Assembly (NCBI GenBank): GCA_013153755.1 | Contig: JAADDU010000073.1 | Span: 1 to 16,102, forward strand | Length of the DNA: 16,102 bases | Reading direction: 5' to 3' | Origin: Campylobacterota bacterium | GTDB taxonomy: Bacteria; Campylobacterota; Campylobacteria; Campylobacterales; Sulfurimonadaceae | Part shown: piece by piece, positions 13,402-16,102 of the stretch | How positions within the stretch are numbered: the stretch's first letter is position 1 | Layout of the letters: every line of letters begins with the position of its first letter | Notes under the pieces: generated by a model | Databases searched by the model: none | What the model saw: only the letters and a program-made list of their open reading frames with translations | What the model was told of the DNA's origin: nothing | Program-made: the position numbers and the translations under genes

Positions 13402-13472
13402 GGGTTTTTTGATAAAAATTGTAAATTTTATGTTTTTGGGAGTATTTTGACTTTTTTTAATGATTTTTAATA

Positions 13473-13478
13473 TATAAT
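13473..13478 (+). promoter_or_regulatory. -10 box of the ribB operon
   Basis: TATAAT lies 33 bp before the ribB ATG. A TTGACT at 13447-13452 is 20 bp away, too far for a standard pair. The leader of about 25 nt is too short to contain an FMN riboswitch. Confidence 0.5.
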
Positions 13479-13510
13479 CTACATCAAATTATATATTAAA
13501 GAGATAACAG

Positions 13511-14539
13511 ATGACACCTACACAAAGAGTACTAGAAGCTATACAAGAGATTAAAAAAGGTAACATGGTCATTATGATTGACGATGAAGATAGAGAAAAT
13601 GAGGGTGATTTGGTTTATGCTGCTGCTTTTTCATCTCCAGAACATGTAAATTTTATGGCTACTCATGCGAGAGGTCTTATCTGTGTTGCACTTAGTAAAA
13701 CAACAGCAACAAGACTTGAACTAAATCCAATGGTAAGCTCAAACACATCATCTTATGAAACAGCTTTTACAGTTTCAGTAGATGCGAAAGATGCTCTTAC
13801 TGGTATATCTGCAAAAGAAAGAGATGATACTATAAAAATACTTGCAAACCCTATCAGCCATGCAGATGAACTTGTAAAACCTGGACATATTTTTCCTCTT
13901 ATAGCAAAAGATGGTGGTACTCTTGTAAGAACAGGTCATACTGAAGGCTCTGTTGATTTATGTCGTTTAGCTGGTCTTAGTGAAGCTGGTGTTATTTGTG
14001 AAATCATTAAAGAAGATGGAACTATGGCTCGTCGCGATGATTTAGATATATTTGGTGAAAAACATAGTCTGAAAACTGTTTTTATCTCTGATATTGTTGA
14101 ATATAGACTTGCAAATGAAAGACTTGTAAATAAAACAAACTCTAAAGAAAGAGAATTTTTTGGTAAAAATGTTCAAGAATATACTTTTTATGACCATGAT
14201 AAAATTGAACATACTGCTATTGTCTTTGGTAATATTAATGAAGTTGTAAATGTAAGAGTTCATAATGTTATGACAGATATAGAACTACTCTTAAATCAAA
14301 AAAAATATAATAATCTTATAGATTCTATAGAATATCTAAAACAAAATAGTGGTATTCTTGTCTTTATTAACAAGACAAATCATCAAGATAATGCTGCTAT
14401 GAAAGAGATAGGTACGGGGGCACAAATTTTAAAAATACTAGGTGTTTCTAAAATGAACTTACTAACATCTATGAAAAAACCTGATTTTGTCGGTCTAAGT
14501 GGTTTTGGTTTAGAAGTTGATAAGATTGTAAATATCTAA
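13511..14539 (+). CDS. ribB: 3,4-dihydroxy-2-butanone 4-phosphate synthase with degenerate GTP cyclohydrolase II-like domain
   Basis: Residues 1 to about 200 are a complete DHBP synthase, which makes the four-carbon riboflavin precursor from ribulose 5-phosphate. Seen: the acidic loop DDEDRENEGDL (about 24-34), THARGLICVAL, TGISAKERD (97-105), RTGHTEGSVDLCRLAG (about 140-155) and CEIIKEDGTMARRDDL (163-178). Residues of about 205-342 align in position with the GTP cyclohydrolase II half of RibBA, but lack its zinc-binding Cys signature (SxCLTGD...RCDC) entirely, so that activity is almost certainly absent. A similar degenerate C-terminus is found in other Campylobacterota. A separate ribA must exist elsewhere. 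The gene is the first of a plus-strand operon and overlaps the next gene by one base. Confidence 0.92.
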   Translation: MTPTQRVLEAIQEIKKGNMVIMIDDEDRENEGDLVYAAAFSSPEHVNFMATHARGLICVALSKTTATRLELNPMVSSNTSSYETAFTVSVDAKDALTGISAKERDDTIKILANPISHADELVKPGHIFPLIAKDGGTLVRTGHTEGSVDLCRLAGLSEAGVICEIIKEDGTMARRDDLDIFGEKHSLKTVFISDIVEYRLANERLVNKTNSKEREFFGKNVQEYTFYDHDKIEHTAIVFGNINEVVNVRVHNVMTDIELLLNQKKYNNLIDSIEYLKQNSGILVFINKTNHQDNAAMKEIGTGAQILKILGVSKMNLLTSMKKPDFVGLSGFGLEVDKIVNI

Positions 14540-15261
14540 TGAGGGAATTATTTGTAAGAGAGGAAGACTCTCATAATGTTATTATAGAAGTTGAGTTAGA
14601 TACACAAGAAATTCAAGAAATGAATCCTTGGCTACTTAGTATTTTTATAAAATATGATTCTACAAAACAAGATAAAGATACTTATGAAGAGTTTTTAGAA
14701 ACAAAAGAGTCACTTATCATTGCCCTAGAACATAACCAAAGAGCCTTATATGTTGGTAGTAGAGTAGTTGATGGTTGGAATGAGTTTTATTTTTACTCAT
14801 ATGATTCTAAAAATCTTGATAAAACTGTAAAAAAAATACTATCACCTTCTGAATATATCTTTGAAAACAATATCGTAAGAGATACAAAATGGGAATTTTA
14901 TGAAAATCAATTAGTTCCAAATGAGCTAGAACTACATCATATAGAAAGTTCAAAAATAATCTTTTTACTTCAAGAAGAAGGTGAAGATTTAAGTATTTCA
15001 AGAGATGTTGAACACTATGTATCATTCCTTACACCAACACAAAAAGATAGATTTTTAGAAAATTTAAACCTTGATGGGTTTAGTTTTAAAGATGAAATAA
15101 GCTCTGAAGAGTTTGAACATGGTGTTGCACTTATTAAAAAGCATATAGTAACCCATAATGAACTAAGAAAAGTTGTTGAAGAATTATTTATAAAAATCAA
15201 AGAAGATGGCGGATTTTACGAGGGTTGGAGTACAACCCTTGTTACACAAAATTTAGATTAA
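14539..15261 (+). CDS. DUF695 / RraB-like domain protein
   Basis: The 240-residue soluble protein appears to have two domains. An N-terminal DUF695-like domain (about 1-125, including NPWLLSIFIKY and YVGSRVVDGWNEFYFY) is followed by a C-terminal domain resembling RraB, the regulator of ribonuclease E activity (about 138-235, LLQEEGEDLSISRDVEHYVSF... DGGFYEGWST). In E. coli RraB binds RNase E and modulates RNA turnover, but Campylobacterota generally lack RNase E and rely on RNase J/Y-type enzymes, so a different role is likely here. The start overlaps the ribB stop (TAATG), so it is coupled. The domain assignment comes from motif memory. Confidence 0.7.
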   Translation: MRELFVREEDSHNVIIEVELDTQEIQEMNPWLLSIFIKYDSTKQDKDTYEEFLETKESLIIALEHNQRALYVGSRVVDGWNEFYFYSYDSKNLDKTVKKILSPSEYIFENNIVRDTKWEFYENQLVPNELELHHIESSKIIFLLQEEGEDLSISRDVEHYVSFLTPTQKDRFLENLNLDGFSFKDEISSEEFEHGVALIKKHIVTHNELRKVVEELFIKIKEDGGFYEGWSTTLVTQNLD

Positions 15262-15269
15262 GGATATAT

Positions 15270-16102
15270 ATGTTTAAAATCGTTGGAGTTATTAACTACC
15301 TTATAGTTGTTTTTTTAAATGCTTTTACTGATTTAGGACATAAAATCATCATTCAAAATACCATATTTAAAGTATATGATGGAGATATGCAGATAATTCT
15401 TACTGCTATAATTAATGCTCTAATACTCTTACCATTTGTTATGCTTTTTTCACCATCTGGATTTTTAGCAGATAGATTTCCTAAAAATAAAATCATGGAA
15501 TATTCTGCACTTTTAGCTGTTATTTTAACAATATTTATAACTTATTCATACTATCAAGGTTGGTTTTTTATTGCATTTTGTATGACTTTTTTACTAGCTC
15601 TTCAAAGTGCTATATATGGACCTGCAAAATATGGGTATATAAAAGAACTTGTTGGTGCCAAATTTATAAGTAGTGGTAATGGAGCTTTGCAAGCTGTGAC
15701 TACCATAGCTATACTTAGTGGGATAATCTTTTATACCGTTTTATTTGAAGTTTTACTCGAAGATAATTTTTCAACAAAAGAAGATATTTTAAAAATGATA
15801 GCTCCCCTTGGATGGTTGCTTGTTATCAGTTCAATTATAGAGTGGTTTTTAGCTTCAAAGCTACCAAATAAGATGATTCAAGAGAGTCAAAAAGTTTTTG
15901 ATATTAAAAAATATCTAAGTGGAAAATATTTACGAAAAAATCTAAAAATTGTTACTAGAAAAAAAGAGGTTTTTGAAGCTATCTTAGGTCTAAGCTTATT
16001 TTGGTCTATTTCTCAAGTAATTTTAGCTATTTTTGGAGAGTATGCAAAAAGTAAATTAGGTGTAACAAATGCCATCTTTGTTCAGGGCACTATGGCTATG
16101 GC
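15270..16102 (+). CDS. MFS transporter, LplT/Aas-like N-terminus (partial)
   Basis: The ATG at 15270 follows AAGGA and lies 8 bp after the upstream stop. The frame is open through the right edge (277 codons). It has about six to seven hydrophobic spans with an MFS loop (FSPSGFLADRFPKNK, about residues 60-74) between spans 2 and 3, and ALQSAIYGPAKYGYIKEL (about 113-130), which is typical of lysophospholipid transporter LplT and of the MFS half of long MFS-acyltransferase-acyl-ACP synthetase (Aas-type) fusions common in Campylobacterota. A role in lysophospholipid import and re-acylation is inferred. Whether PlsC and AMP-ligase domains follow cannot be seen. Confidence 0.8.
   Translation, partial: MFKIVGVINYLIVVFLNAFTDLGHKIIIQNTIFKVYDGDMQIILTAIINALILLPFVMLFSPSGFLADRFPKNKIMEYSALLAVILTIFITYSYYQGWFFIAFCMTFLLALQSAIYGPAKYGYIKELVGAKFISSGNGALQAVTTIAILSGIIFYTVLFEVLLEDNFSTKEDILKMIAPLGWLLVISSIIEWFLASKLPNKMIQESQKVFDIKKYLSGKYLRKNLKIVTRKKEVFEAILGLSLFWSISQVILAIFGEYAKSKLGVTNAIFVQGTMAM

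Noticed and set aside
13479..13510. FMN riboswitch upstream of ribB
   Set aside because: The predicted leader is only about 25 nt and contains no RFN-like conserved helices.
14042..14263. Minus-strand 73-codon frame inside ribB, and similar frames opposite sucC, oorD, purU and the DUF695 gene
   Set aside because: They are antisense shadows of well-supported coding genes, with no ribosome-binding sites or recognisable domains.

Overview
This AT-rich window (16.1 kb) looks like a chromosomal segment of a Campylobacterota (Epsilonproteobacteria) chemolithoautotroph, most likely Sulfurimonas-like. The signs are an oorDABC cluster in the H. pylori/C. jejuni gene order, adjoining succinyl-CoA synthetase and two-subunit class I fumarase genes that fit a reductive TCA cycle, a RibB whose C-terminal cyclohydrolase-like half is degenerate, and a CiaD-like gene beside purU. 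The genus is inferred; the phylum is better supported. No phage, transposon or CRISPR array is visible.

Layout. (1) Positions 1-1078: a minus-strand pair of an S24 (LexA/CI-like) self-cleaving repressor and a partial lipoprotein, divergent from a tiny plus-strand unit (27 codons, own promoter, own U-tract terminator). (2) Positions 1056-4668: a tight minus-strand operon leuD-leuB-TPR protein-CiaD-like protein-purU-trmL-small membrane protein, with 1-22 bp overlaps or gaps of at most 16 bp. (3) Positions 5009-5328: rnpB (RNase P RNA), minus strand, divergent from a tetR-family regulator at 5504-6109. The 175 bp between them hold four copies of a 12-bp GAAC-N4-GTTC-type operator at exactly 32-bp intervals, three helical turns apart, plus two competing large inverted repeats. 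(4) Positions 6196-12838, minus strand: fumarase alpha/beta, sucCD, oorDABC. In the reductive direction these would make fumarate from malate, succinyl-CoA from succinate and 2-oxoglutarate from succinyl-CoA. The three blocks are separated by strong hairpins lacking U-tracts, and only the last gene ends in a canonical terminator. (5) Positions 13165-13401: tRNA-Gln(UUG) and initiator tRNA-Met, minus strand, from a near-perfect sigma70 promoter. (6) Positions 13511-16102, plus strand: ribB with a degenerate GTP cyclohydrolase II-like C-terminus, a DUF695-RraB-like protein, and the start of an MFS (LplT/Aas-like) gene running off the window.

Most of the window is core metabolism. The parts that ordinary annotation does not explain are the phased TetR operator array shared with rnpB, the divergent S24-repressor/micro-ORF unit, the paired intercistronic hairpins in the reductive TCA cluster, and a 14-nt element repeated upstream of fumA and sucC.
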